Both the position numbers and the translations under genes were made by a program. The notes beneath the pieces are model-generated. The model was not told where the DNA came from. It searched no databases and worked only from the letters and a program-made list of their open reading frames with translations. A stretch of 13,791 nucleotides of DNA from Halalkaliarchaeum sp036625675 (GTDB lineage Archaea; Halobacteriota; Halobacteria; Halobacteriales; Haloferacaceae): the NCBI GenBank assembly GCA_036625675.1, contig JAZKTH010000057.1:1-13791 (forward strand). Direction: 5' to 3'. Positions 5,778 to 13,032 of the stretch are shown here, piece by piece. Position 1 is the first letter of the stretch; the number at the start of each line of letters is the position of its first letter.

Positions 5778-6488
5778 TCACTCGATCCCGTCGCCGCCTT
5801 CGTCCGGGCCTGCGCGCAGGTCTGCGCCCGTACTCGCGGACCCGCTCCCGACGCCCAGCAGTGCGGTCGCCACGGCGGCGCTCGCGTGTCCCACGAGTTT
5901 CACCCCGGCGAGAGTGAGGAACGCGAGGACCAGGCCGCCGCCGGACGCGAGGAGTGCCCGCTCGAACGTGTCGATCGCGTACGCGGCGCCGAACGCGTGG
6001 ATCCGGAGGTGCTCGCCGTATCCGATCGGGGCCAACAGCAGTTCGACGGTGATCGAGCCCGCGACCGCCAGAAACGCCAGCGCGAGGAACCCGAGGACGG
6101 CCCGCCAGAGGAGAAAGCCGATCCCCCGCCAGGTGGACCGCCCGAGGACGAGCTCCTTCAGGAACGGCGCGACCCCGTCGTCGGTGCTCGGGAACGTCGC
6201 GTCGAGATCGACCGAGAGCAGTTCGCCGGTCAGCCTGGCGTCCCCCCAGGCAAGCGCGCACAGCAGCAACAGCGTCAGCACGAACGCCACCGGCCCGAGC
6301 AGGGTGATGCTCAGCCCCAGGGTCAGCGAGGCGCCCGTCGTGAGCACCACGAAGTACAGGAGGCCGAGCGGGATCGCCAAAAGCAGGTACGCGAGGCTAC
6401 GATACGTCCAGGGGTCGAACGGCGCGCCGACGAACGACCGGAGGGCCGAAGCGACGCCGGTTTGCGGTTTCGATTGCGTCTGTGTCAT
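5778..6488 (-). CDS. Multi-helix membrane protein of the 'putative sensor' type (paralogue A)
   Basis: The protein has 236 residues. After a polar N-terminus comes 'YRSLAYLLLAIPLGLLYFVV' (29-48), then helices at about 50-80, 124-150 and 182-212, and a Gly/Asp-rich tail. The pattern 'YxxLxYLxLxxPLGxxYxxxxxxGxSLxxGLxI' and the later 'STWRGIGFLLWR' match what I know of the 'putative sensor' domain (PF13796 as I recall), which occurs alone or at the N-terminus of histidine kinases. Here no kinase follows. It aligns over most of its length with the protein at 7860-8621, so the two are paralogues. It lies downstream of the HTH/three-helix operon, in the same direction, after a 112-base gap that contains AT-rich promoter-like elements. 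Confidence 0.75.
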   Translation of the reverse strand: MTQTQSKPQTGVASALRSFVGAPFDPWTYRSLAYLLLAIPLGLLYFVVLTTGASLTLGLSITLLGPVAFVLTLLLLCALAWGDARLTGELLSVDLDATFPSTDDGVAPFLKELVLGRSTWRGIGFLLWRAVLGFLALAFLAVAGSITVELLLAPIGYGEHLRIHAFGAAYAIDTFERALLASGGGLVLAFLTLAGVKLVGHASAAVATALLGVGSGSASTGADLRAGPDEGGDGIE

Positions 6489-6522
6489 GGGATGGGACCC
6501 GTGCGACGCTTGCGGCGGAGAC

Positions 6523-6532
6523 CCCCTAAACC
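6523..6532 (-). promoter_or_regulatory. Possible promoter of sensor paralogue A
   Basis: On the minus strand the sequence reads GGTTTAGGGG, with TTTA about 38 bases before the ATG at 6488. Transcription would start near 6500 with a short leader. A second AT-rich element lies at 6568-6578. Confidence 0.35.
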
Positions 6533-6567
6533 GGGCCGCCGGTTCGTCGAGCGAACCACTGGGCGAA

Positions 6568-6579
6568 CGATTTAAGTAT
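6568..6579. promoter_or_regulatory. TATA-like element between the operon end and paralogue A
   Basis: CGATTTAAGTAT resembles haloarchaeal TATA boxes when read on the plus strand. From there transcription would run antisense into the three-helix gene at 6601-6954. Read on the minus strand (ATACTTAAATCG) it could drive paralogue A with a leader of about 55 bases. The direction cannot be settled from sequence. Confidence 0.35.
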
Positions 6580-6600
6580 GGGAGCGGCGCCGAGCGGGCA

Positions 6601-6954
6601 TCAGGTCCCCTCCAGGGAGTAGATCACCGACAGGAGGCCGAGGATCGTCACCGAGAGCACGCCCAGCAGCGTTCCGGCGTCCGAGAGGGAAAACGCCGGC
6701 CCGAGGACGTAGGTGACCAGGAAGGGGCCGACGGCGATACAGGCGATCGCGACTGCCAGGAACCGCATCGCCTCGCTGTCGTTGCGCCGGTAGCCGCGGT
6801 AGGCCACCGCGGCGACGGCCGCGCCGACGACGGCGGTCGCCGCCGCCGTCGCGAAAAGCAGCGTTCCGGGGTCGATCGCGGGCACGGCGCCCGGATCGCT
6901 CGCGAGCACCGCGCCCGGATCGATCACGGGCACGGCGCCGGGATCAATCGGCAC
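6601..6954 (-). CDS. Small three-helix membrane protein with N-terminal DPGA repeats
   Basis: From a GTG at 6952-6954 the product has 117 residues and overlaps the upstream gene by 11 bases. Residues 2-33 are four imperfect 8-residue units built on (I/S)DPGA(V). Three helices follow: about 32-51, 63-84 and 95-113, with 'YRGYRRND' (52-59) after the first, predicting an outside N-terminus. It is paralogous to the product of 6944-7312: both have 'AxRxYxGYR..' followed by a 'LxxxIxLxxxxPxLL' second helix. Such haloarchaeal proteins are, as I recall, annotated as DUF7521 next to HTH genes. Function is unknown. Other GTG codons inside the repeats are alternative starts. Confidence 0.72.
   Translation of the reverse strand: MPIDPGAVPVIDPGAVLASDPGAVPAIDPGTLLFATAAATAVVGAAVAAVAYRGYRRNDSEAMRFLAVAIACIAVGPFLVTYVLGPAFSLSDAGTLLGVLSVTILGLLSVIYSLEGT
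6856..6951. repeat. Four imperfect 24-bp repeats encoding DPGA units
   Basis: Residues 2-33 of the three-helix protein are four 8-residue units: PIDPGAVP, VIDPGAVL, ASDPGAVP and AIDPGTLL. At DNA level the core (plus strand) GGCGCCCGGATCG recurs with small changes. The units differ more than the His-tail repeat, so they are older. Confidence 0.8.
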
Positions 6955-7312
6955 CGTAAATCACCCCCAGAATGAGCAGGAGACCGGCGAGCTGGCTCGC
7001 GGTCGCGAGCAGCGCACGCGTCGTCGGATCGGCGCCGGGGACGTTCGTAAACACCAGCCGCAACAGTATCGGAACTGTCGTCAGCAACACGAGGCCGATC
7101 CCCAGCCGGAGCATGCCGGGACTCCCGCCCGAGCGATACCCCTGGTACAGCCGCGCCGCGACGTACAGCGACAGGATCGTCGCGACGAAAAGCGCCAGGA
7201 ACACGAGGGCGACGACCGTCGCGGAGCCGCCGGTCGCCGCCGCGACGGTCGCGTCGACCGGGGGGCCCGCCCGGCCGATCGCACCCGCCAGCGGACGCGT
7301 CGCCGCGCTCAT
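6944..7312 (-). CDS. Small three-helix membrane protein (paralogue of the next gene)
   Basis: The product has 122 residues. A mildly hydrophobic Ala/Gly-rich N-terminus is followed by helices at about 31-53, 68-90 and 98-118. 'ARLYQGYRSGGSPGM' (53-67) after helix 1 matches 'AYRGYRRNDSEAM' of the downstream protein, and both end with a Gly/Leu-rich third helix and Tyr. The family name is uncertain (DUF7521-like from memory). The ATG overlaps the stop of the HTH gene as ATGA, so translation is coupled and the protein probably works with that regulator. Confidence 0.75.
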   Translation of the reverse strand: MSAATRPLAGAIGRAGPPVDATVAAATGGSATVVALVFLALFVATILSLYVAARLYQGYRSGGSPGMLRLGIGLVLLTTVPILLRLVFTNVPGADPTTRALLATASQLAGLLLILGVIYGAD

Positions 7313-7698
7313 TTGAACCCCTCGTACAGGCGGGTGAACCGGTCGGCGGGCTCCTCCTCGCGGACGACCTCGACTGCGAACCCGTCCTCGTCGAGTTCGA
7401 TGGCGACACGCGAGAGCTGTGCGCTGTACACCTTGTAGTGGTGACCGCCGGGATCGAGCTGCTGGTGATCATCGATCAGGTCGGCGTCCTGGAGCCGGTC
7501 GATCCGGCGGTAGATGGTCGAGGGGTCGGCATCGCAGGCGTCGCTGAGCGCCTCCACGGCCTTCGGCTCCTCCCGGGTTCGCGAGAGGATCGTCCACGCG
7601 TACTCGTCGGCGAGGAGGTCGACGACGGGGTTCACGCCATCGACCCCGCTTTCGCTATCCGCCCCGCTTTCGCCGTGCACCTCGCCCTCCTCGCCCAT
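7309..7698 (-). CDS. Winged helix-turn-helix regulator (ArsR-like)
   Basis: The 129-residue protein has an acidic Gly/Ser N-terminal tail (1-20) and a winged-helix domain at about 24-92. Within it, 'NPVVDLLADEYAWTILSRT' forms helix 1, 'KAVEALSDACDADPSTIYRRIDRLQDADLI' contains the HTH with recognition helix near 'DPSTIYRRIDRL' (58-69), and 'HHYKVYSAQLSRVAIEL' is the wing and strand. This is the layout of haloarchaeal ArsR/HTH_20-like regulators. The C-terminal 30 residues (EDGFAVEV...TRLYEGF) may mediate dimerisation. It is the first gene of the operon with both three-helix proteins and is divergent to sensor paralogue B across 161 bases, so it may control both directions. Confidence 0.85.
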   Translation of the reverse strand: MGEEGEVHGESGADSESGVDGVNPVVDLLADEYAWTILSRTREEPKAVEALSDACDADPSTIYRRIDRLQDADLIDDHQQLDPGGHHYKVYSAQLSRVAIELDEDGFAVEVVREEEPADRFTRLYEGFK

Positions 7699-7810
7699 CG
7701 TTCCCCGGATTTCGTCACTGGACCAAAAGTTCTCGGTGTCACGCCGACCGTTCTCCGGGTTCCCCCTCGGCCGGAATCGGGAAAACGCCGGCGACGACCT
7801 GTCGAGCGTG

Positions 7811-7844
7811 CAACTCGGGACGAACGTTTATACTGCTCAACTCG
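7811..7844. promoter_or_regulatory. TATA box flanked by CAACTCG direct repeats, before paralogue B
   Basis: GTTTATACTG (TTTATA at 7827-7832) lies 30 bases before the ATG at 7860. It is bracketed by two exact CAACTCG copies at 7811-7817 and 7838-7844, 27 bases apart. The TATA assignment is solid; the repeats could be operator half-sites but are short. Confidence 0.6.
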
Positions 7845-7859
7845 AAAAAGCGGACCGAG

Positions 7860-8621
7860 ATGGCCCTCCCCGTTCGGGAACACGGAACGCGGTTGTTCCG
7901 GCGGACGGTCGCAGCCCCGGTCCGTCCCCAGACGTATCTGAACGTCCTGTATCTGGGCCTCGCGTTCCCTCTCGGGATCGCGTATCTCACGTTCGTCTCC
8001 ATCGGTGTGTCGCTTGGCGTCGGCCTCGCCATCGTGGTCGTCGGGATTCCGATACTGGCGGCCGTCCTCGCGGTCGTCCTCGGGCTCGCCGATCTGGAGC
8101 GTCGACTCGCGTCGGTTCTGCTCGGCGTCCGAATCCGTCCCCGGACCGAGCTGGAGGGGGACACGACCCGGCGGCGGCTCGCGTCGCTCGCGACGTCGCT
8201 GGAGACGTGGAAGGCGGTCGTCTACCTCCCGAGCAAGTTCCTCTTCGGCCTCGCGGCGCTTCTCGTCGTCACGACGCTTCTCACCACGGGCGTCAGCATG
8301 GCGCTCGTTCCCCTGTTCTACGACCAGCCCGGGCTGTACGTCGGGATCGTCGCCGACCGGCCGGTCGAGATCCATCCGGCGCTGTACTTCGGGTGGAACC
8401 ACCTCCTCGTCGGCTTCGAAACCGCGATCACCGTCGGGTCCTGGGAGATTACGACGCTCCGGGAGGCGGGCGTCGTCTCCGTCGCGGGGATGGCGATCTG
8501 CGTGTCGACGCTACAGCTTTTGAACGCGCTCGCGTGGCTCTCCGGGCGGTACACCCGGATCATGCTCGACGGCACCTACGACGTGTGGGCCGCCGCCGGT
8601 CGCGTGCTCTCCGATCGGTAG
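7860..8621 (+). CDS. Multi-helix membrane protein of the 'putative sensor' type (paralogue B)
   Basis: The protein has 253 residues. 'YLNVLYLGLAFPLGIAYLTF' (26-45) and 'GVSLGVGLAIVVVGIPILAAV' (49-69) form the first helical hairpin, followed by a cytosolic 'DLERRLASVLLGVRI' (78-92). 'ETWKAVVYLPSKFLFGLAALLVV' (115-137) and a further helix at about 203-226 follow, with an intervening loop at 150-200. This matches paralogue A segment by segment and the 'putative sensor' (PF13796-like) pattern. No catalytic domain is attached. The start fits a leaderless transcript from the TATA box at 7827. It is divergent to the HTH gene, which may regulate it. Confidence 0.78.
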   Translation: MALPVREHGTRLFRRTVAAPVRPQTYLNVLYLGLAFPLGIAYLTFVSIGVSLGVGLAIVVVGIPILAAVLAVVLGLADLERRLASVLLGVRIRPRTELEGDTTRRRLASLATSLETWKAVVYLPSKFLFGLAALLVVTTLLTTGVSMALVPLFYDQPGLYVGIVADRPVEIHPALYFGWNHLLVGFETAITVGSWEITTLREAGVVSVAGMAICVSTLQLLNALAWLSGRYTRIMLDGTYDVWAAAGRVLSDR

Positions 8622-8674
8622 ACGATCCGGTTCCCCGGTCCTCCACGCCCGACAGGCGTCAGCGGATTCAGGAA

Positions 8675-8684
8675 GGCTTATTCA
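8675..8684 (+). promoter_or_regulatory. Promoter of the secFD operon
   Basis: GGCTTATTCA, with CTTATT at 8677-8682, is about 27 bases before the secF ATG at 8707, in otherwise GC-rich sequence. This fits a leaderless transcript. Confidence 0.55.
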
Positions 8685-8706
8685 GGGCGAACGCGCAGTC
8701 GCGCCC

Positions 8707-9585
8707 ATGGTCGAATTGCGGGTACCGGAGGTCGATTACACCGAGTATTCGAACCGCCAGCTCCTGGCGGTCCCGCTGGCCGTTCTCGCGCTGGCGCTTT
8801 TGATCCTCGGCGGATGGTATCTGTTCACCGGGGCGCCCGCCAGCTACGGGCTGGAGTTCACCGGCGGGACCGAGGTTCGGGTCGCGGTCGGGGACGCCCA
8901 GAACCCGGAGGCACAGATCCGGTCGGCGTTCTCGACCGAGCCGGAGTCGGTCCGCTCGATCCCCGGCGACGACGTCTACGTCGTGACGTTCGCCGCGGGG
9001 CAGGCCGACGCGGGGACGCTGGAGGAGGAGGCGATCGCCGAGTGGGGCGAGGACGGCTATCGCGGGCTCGACCAGGTCAGCGAGAGCTTCGGCTCCGACA
9101 CCCGACGCCTGGCGATCACCGGCGTCGGCGTCGCGTTCCTGGGGATGGCCGTGCTGGTGTTCGCGCTGTTCCGGACGTTCGTGCCCTCCGTGGCGGTCGT
9201 CCTCTCGGCGTTTTCCGACCTCGTGGTCCCGATTGCGATGATGAACCTCCTCGGGATCGACCTGACGCTGGGGACGGTCGCCGCGCTGCTCATGCTGATC
9301 GGGTACAGCGTCGACTCCGACATCCTGTTGAACACCAGCGTTCTCCGCCGGACCGGCGGCTTCTACGAGTCGGTCCAGCGGGCGATGCGAACCGGGGTCA
9401 CGATGACGATCACCTCGATCGCGGCGATGACGGTGATGGCGATCGCGGCGACGATCCTCGGTGTCGATCTGCTCCGCGACATCGGCCTCATCCTGGTGGT
9501 CGGGCTGTTCGCCGACCTGATGAACACGTATCTGATGAACGTCTCGCTGCTTCGCTGGCACAAGTTCGAGGGCGTGAAACGATGA
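8707..9585 (+). CDS. secF: Protein-export membrane protein SecF
   Basis: SecF (292 residues) forms with SecD an accessory complex that uses the membrane potential to aid late steps of Sec export. Helix 1 is at about 18-40. The extracellular domain begins 'YGLEFTGGTEVRV' (47-59), the SecF/SecD hallmark, and runs to about 135. Five more helices follow: 136-155, 160-180, 187-207, 230-250 and 258-280. 'LIGYSVDSDILLN' (197-209) is the conserved TM4 motif with acidic Asp203 and Asp205. Length and six-helix layout are normal. Order secF then secD is the usual one in haloarchaea. The stop overlaps the secD start (ATGA). Confidence 0.96.
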   Translation: MVELRVPEVDYTEYSNRQLLAVPLAVLALALLILGGWYLFTGAPASYGLEFTGGTEVRVAVGDAQNPEAQIRSAFSTEPESVRSIPGDDVYVVTFAAGQADAGTLEEEAIAEWGEDGYRGLDQVSESFGSDTRRLAITGVGVAFLGMAVLVFALFRTFVPSVAVVLSAFSDLVVPIAMMNLLGIDLTLGTVAALLMLIGYSVDSDILLNTSVLRRTGGFYESVQRAMRTGVTMTITSIAAMTVMAIAATILGVDLLRDIGLILVVGLFADLMNTYLMNVSLLRWHKFEGVKR

Positions 9586-11183
9586 TCCGGGAGCGCTGGC
9601 GGCTGCTGTTGCTCGTGGTGTTCGTCCTGGCGGCGACGTTCGCGCTGTTCTCGCCCACGATGGCGCCCGAGCCGCCGGAGGCCGTGGGGAACGACACGGT
9701 GGATGGCGACCAGGTCAGCCAGGGGCTGACCAACCTCCAGTACGGCCTGGACCTCGCCGGCGGGACCCGAATCCGCGCCCCGCTCGTCGGCTACGTGGCC
9801 GACGAGGTCGCGTTCGGCGGCGACAGCCCCTCTCAGGTCTCCCAGAACGTCGCCGCCGAGTTGCCCGAGACCGGCTCGATCGACGTCAACGTCGAACCCC
9901 GCGCGGAGGACAGCGGCGAGGTGGAGGTGACCGACCCCGACGTCACGGAGGAGGAGTTCGCGGCCGCCCTGGACGCCGCCGGCTATCCGTACGCCTCGAT
10001 CTCCCCGGGCGTGACGGAGGAGACCCGTGAGGCGGCGGTTCGGGTGATCGAGGGGAAGATCAACGAGGCCGGCCTCTCGGGCGGGAGCGTCAGGGAGGTC
10101 TTCGATCCGGGCGCGGGCGAGTACTTCCTGCTGGTGGAGGCGCCCGGCGAAGACCGGAACGACCTCGTCGAGCTGCTCCAGGACCGCGGGACCGTCCGGA
10201 TCGACATCTACTACCCGGACGAGGACGCCGAGGACGGCTACTCGACCGAACGGGCCGTCCTGACCCAGGGCGACTTCGAGAACATCGGCACCGCCCAGCG
10301 GGACCAGAACGACCGCCCGTACGTCCCCGTCTCGGTCGTCGACGAGGAGGGCAATCCCGCAGCCCAGCAGTTCCAGCAGGCCGCCGTCGAGTACGGGGTC
10401 GCCCAGGAGGGCGGCTCGCAGTGCACCTACTTCAGCGAGGAGGACGGCGTCGGGGAGACGCAGGACTCGTGTCTGTTGCTCGTCGTCGACGACGAGGTCG
10501 TGAACGCGTTCGGGATGCAACCGCGCCTCGCCTCGAGCATGCGCGACGGATCGTGGGCCGAGGACCCCGGCTTCCGGCTGATGGCGACCGACTTTCAGGA
10601 CGCCCAGCGCATCTCGCTGAACCTCCGCGCCGGCGCGCTACCGGCTCAGCTCGGGATCGATCAGGGGTCGACGTCGTTCATCTCGCCCACCCAGGGGGAG
10701 AACTTCCGGGTCTTCGGGGCGATCATCGGCGTGCTCGCGGTGTTCTCGGTCGCCGGAATGGTGTTCCTCCGCTACCGGAACCCGGAGGTCGCGTTGCCGA
10801 TGATCGTGACCGCGCTCTCGGAGGTGTACATCCTGCTCGGGTTCGCCGCGCTCGTGCAGTATCCCGTCGATCTGGCGGTCGTGGCCGGGTTCATCGCGGT
10901 GGTCGGTACCGGCGTCGACGACCTCGTCATCATCGCCGACGAGGTGATGAGCGAGGGCGAGGTGAACTCCAGGAAGGTGTTCGACTCGCGGTTCAGGCGG
11001 GCGTTCTGGGTGATCGGCGCCGCCGCCGCGACCACCATCATCGCGATGTCGCCGCTGATGGTCCTCTCGCTGGGCGACCTCTCCGGGTTCGCGATCTTCA
11101 CGATCCTGGGCGTGTTGATCGGCGTGTTCATCACCCGGCCCGCGTACGGCGACATCCTCCGGCGGCGGCTCACCGAGCACTGA
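9582..11183 (+). CDS. secD: Protein-export membrane protein SecD
   Basis: SecD (533 residues) begins with a helix at 8-24, followed by a long extracellular domain (about 25-365). This contains 'YGLDLAGGTRI' near residue 54 and a base/head region with much Asp and Glu, as expected for a halophile. The last third holds five helices, including 'VVAGFIAVVGTGVDDLVIIADE' with the TM4 motif GTGVDD (442-447). It ends 'ITRPAYGDILRRRLTEH', where TRPAYG is typical of archaeal SecD. Translation is coupled to secF by a four-base overlap. Archaea lack SecA, so how SecDF contributes to export there is not settled. The gene is intact. Confidence 0.96.
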   Translation: MIRERWRLLLLVVFVLAATFALFSPTMAPEPPEAVGNDTVDGDQVSQGLTNLQYGLDLAGGTRIRAPLVGYVADEVAFGGDSPSQVSQNVAAELPETGSIDVNVEPRAEDSGEVEVTDPDVTEEEFAAALDAAGYPYASISPGVTEETREAAVRVIEGKINEAGLSGGSVREVFDPGAGEYFLLVEAPGEDRNDLVELLQDRGTVRIDIYYPDEDAEDGYSTERAVLTQGDFENIGTAQRDQNDRPYVPVSVVDEEGNPAAQQFQQAAVEYGVAQEGGSQCTYFSEEDGVGETQDSCLLLVVDDEVVNAFGMQPRLASSMRDGSWAEDPGFRLMATDFQDAQRISLNLRAGALPAQLGIDQGSTSFISPTQGENFRVFGAIIGVLAVFSVAGMVFLRYRNPEVALPMIVTALSEVYILLGFAALVQYPVDLAVVAGFIAVVGTGVDDLVIIADEVMSEGEVNSRKVFDSRFRRAFWVIGAAAATTIIAMSPLMVLSLGDLSGFAIFTILGVLIGVFITRPAYGDILRRRLTEH

Positions 11184-11205
11184 GCCCGTCGGAGATCGCC
11201 GCGTT

Positions 11206-11230
11206 CGGACCCCCGCGTTTGCAGGGGCCG
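11206..11230. terminator. Hairpin between convergent secD and the rhomboid gene
   Basis: CGG-A-CCCC and GGGG-CCG pair around a 10-base loop (11214-11223), with one bulged A. The hairpin fills most of the 48-base space between two convergent stop codons and could serve both directions. There is no long T-tract next to it. Confidence 0.35.
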
Positions 11231-11231
11231 T

Positions 11232-12953
11232 TCACTCTCGATACGTCTCCTTCGCCGCGATTCTGACCCGCGTTTCCTCGCGTTCCGCGAAGAGGTCACC
11301 CTCCTCGCGCACGAACTCCACGCCCAGCCCCGCGGCCGACCCGTTCTGTTCGGGCATCCCCACGATCTCGATGTCTCCCTCGTGGGCGACCAGCAGGTAG
11401 AAGCCGTCCTCCCACGCGGTCACGGTGAAGTTCCGTCCGTCGACGCGGGGCTGGACGCGCGATCCCGGGGAGGTGAACGCCACCTGCCGCCGGTCGTCGT
11501 GTTCGAGGTCGATCCGGTACACTCGGTCCCCGCCGACGACCTGCCACCCCGTCCGGTTGACCGTGACCGAGTCGCGCCAGCCGAGGCCCCCGAGGCCGAC
11601 CCGTTCGCGACCCGACCCCTGCAGGCGGTTCTTCGAGACGGCCGTGGTCCACAGGTTGCGCTCCCCGCTCTTCACGATCACGCCCGAGGTCTCCACTGAC
11701 GTCGTCTCCCCGAACAGCTCGACGTCGACGACGTTCACCATCCCGTCCTGCACGTCCTCCGCGTAGGTCACTTGGTAGTCGCGCACCTCGATCGGCTCGC
11801 CCGGCAGCGGCTCGTCTGTCGCGGTCGTGAGGTTGACCGGGATCGCGGGGCCGGCGATCAGGCCGACGCCCAAAAGCAGGAGGAGGAAGCCGATCGCCGC
11901 GGGCGAGGGCGCCCCGATTCCGGCGACTGGATTCGGGGCCGACGGGAGGGAACGCGACGGAATCGACGGGATCGACGGGAGCGACGACCGCGAGAACGGA
12001 TGTGACGGAATCGACAGCGGTTCGTCGCGACCGGCGCCCGCCAGAACGACGAGCGTCGTCAGCAGGAGCACGAGCGCCAGCCCGACAGCGCGGTACAGCA
12101 CGTACGTCCCGCCGCCCCGGAACCAGTAGACTGCCCACAGCGACCGCGCAACGCCGTACAGCAGCATTCCCGTCCCGAGGTGAAGTGCCGACGGAAGATT
12201 CCCCCGTTTGCGGCGGAGCCACAGGCCGACGATCACGCCCATGAACAACCCGAGCGCGTGGCCCTGGACTGCGATCGTCGCCCACCAGGGGATGTCGTAC
12301 ACCCACCGCGAGGAGGCCACCAGTTCGGGGTTCCGCAGCGCGCGGTACGTCAGCCGCACGACGCTGCTGGCCGAGAGGGCGACGATCGTCCCGAGCGGGT
12401 AAAACGCCAGCGCGAAGCCGCCGAACGCGAAGACGACCCCGGAGAACCCGATCACCGGTCCGACGGCGAACAACGACGAGAGCAGTCCGGCCGCGAGAAC
12501 GGCACCCGGAACGACGAGGAACGCCCGAACGTAGGGGTTGCGTCGCCAGGAGCCGAACGAACTCGCGCCCCGCTCCCGCGGGAAGTGGCCCCAGGCGTAC
12601 TCCGCCAGCGTTCCCAGCACCAGCGCGCCGAGGAGGTTCCCGGTCAGGTGGCCGGCGCCGGAGTGGGCGAACCCAGCGGTCAGCATTCCGAGCGGGTAGA
12701 AGTACGACCAGGCCCGGAACGGGACCACCACGGGATCGTACCAACGGTCGATTCCGCCCTGGAGAAATAGGTAGACCCCGAGGACGAAGCCCAGCGAGAC
12801 CAGCGTCCCCCACGGGACGCCCAACAGTAGCCGGGACCGGAGTTTCCGTCCCCAGGCCCCGTTCGGTCGGTCGATCGCGTAGACGACGGCCAGCGCGAGG
12901 AGGAACGCGACCACGACCGTGAGCTGCTGGGCGGGGAGCCACGCCGGGATCAT
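11232..12953 (-). CDS. Rhomboid-family intramembrane serine protease with C-terminal extension
   Basis: The protein has 573 residues starting from the ATG at 12953; the frame runs on upstream to 13178 but there codes for Arg-rich non-protein-like sequence. The rhomboid core shows 'HSGAGHLTGNLLG' (97-109, the H...HL..N motif), 'VIGFSGVVFAFGG' with catalytic Ser171, and 'VQGHALGLFMG' with catalytic His232. So it should be an active Ser-His protease cutting helices in the membrane. Further helices follow at about 257-277 and 284-306, then a Ser/Pro linker (313-342), another helix (351-372) and a soluble beta-rich domain (373-573). That domain has Asn-x-Thr/Ser sites such as NLT (374), NRT (466), NFT (508) and NGS (537), suggesting an extracellular face. 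Substrates are unknown. Confidence 0.88.
   Translation of the reverse strand: MIPAWLPAQQLTVVVAFLLALAVVYAIDRPNGAWGRKLRSRLLLGVPWGTLVSLGFVLGVYLFLQGGIDRWYDPVVVPFRAWSYFYPLGMLTAGFAHSGAGHLTGNLLGALVLGTLAEYAWGHFPRERGASSFGSWRRNPYVRAFLVVPGAVLAAGLLSSLFAVGPVIGFSGVVFAFGGFALAFYPLGTIVALSASSVVRLTYRALRNPELVASSRWVYDIPWWATIAVQGHALGLFMGVIVGLWLRRKRGNLPSALHLGTGMLLYGVARSLWAVYWFRGGGTYVLYRAVGLALVLLLTTLVVLAGAGRDEPLSIPSHPFSRSSLPSIPSIPSRSLPSAPNPVAGIGAPSPAAIGFLLLLLGVGLIAGPAIPVNLTTATDEPLPGEPIEVRDYQVTYAEDVQDGMVNVVDVELFGETTSVETSGVIVKSGERNLWTTAVSKNRLQGSGRERVGLGGLGWRDSVTVNRTGWQVVGGDRVYRIDLEHDDRRQVAFTSPGSRVQPRVDGRNFTVTAWEDGFYLLVAHEGDIEIVGMPEQNGSAAGLGVEFVREEGDLFAEREETRVRIAAKETYRE
11934..12014. repeat. Ser-Ile-Pro linker repeat in the rhomboid gene
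   Basis: On the coding strand the segment encodes 'SIPSHPFSRSSLPSIPS' and 'IPSRSLPSAP'. At DNA level ATCGACGG(A/G) recurs (plus strand) in 9-base steps around 11956-11979 and again near 12010. It is a short imperfect repeat joining the membrane core and the extra helix. Confidence 0.65.
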
Positions 12954-13032
12954 GCACCTCGTTCGTGCGGCCGGATTCCCTTGAAGGGGTCGGTCCCGTC
13001 CGGCGTCGTTCGCCCGATTGAGTGTTCTCTCA

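Noticed and set aside
5778..8621. Two-component histidine kinase system
   Set aside because: Sensor-like domains are present, but no kinase, receiver or phosphotransfer domain is seen in any of the five genes.
8668..9561. Minus-strand 297-residue frame opposite secF
   Set aside because: The composition is Arg/His/Asp/Gln-rich without hydrophobic core, as expected for the antisense of a membrane protein gene.
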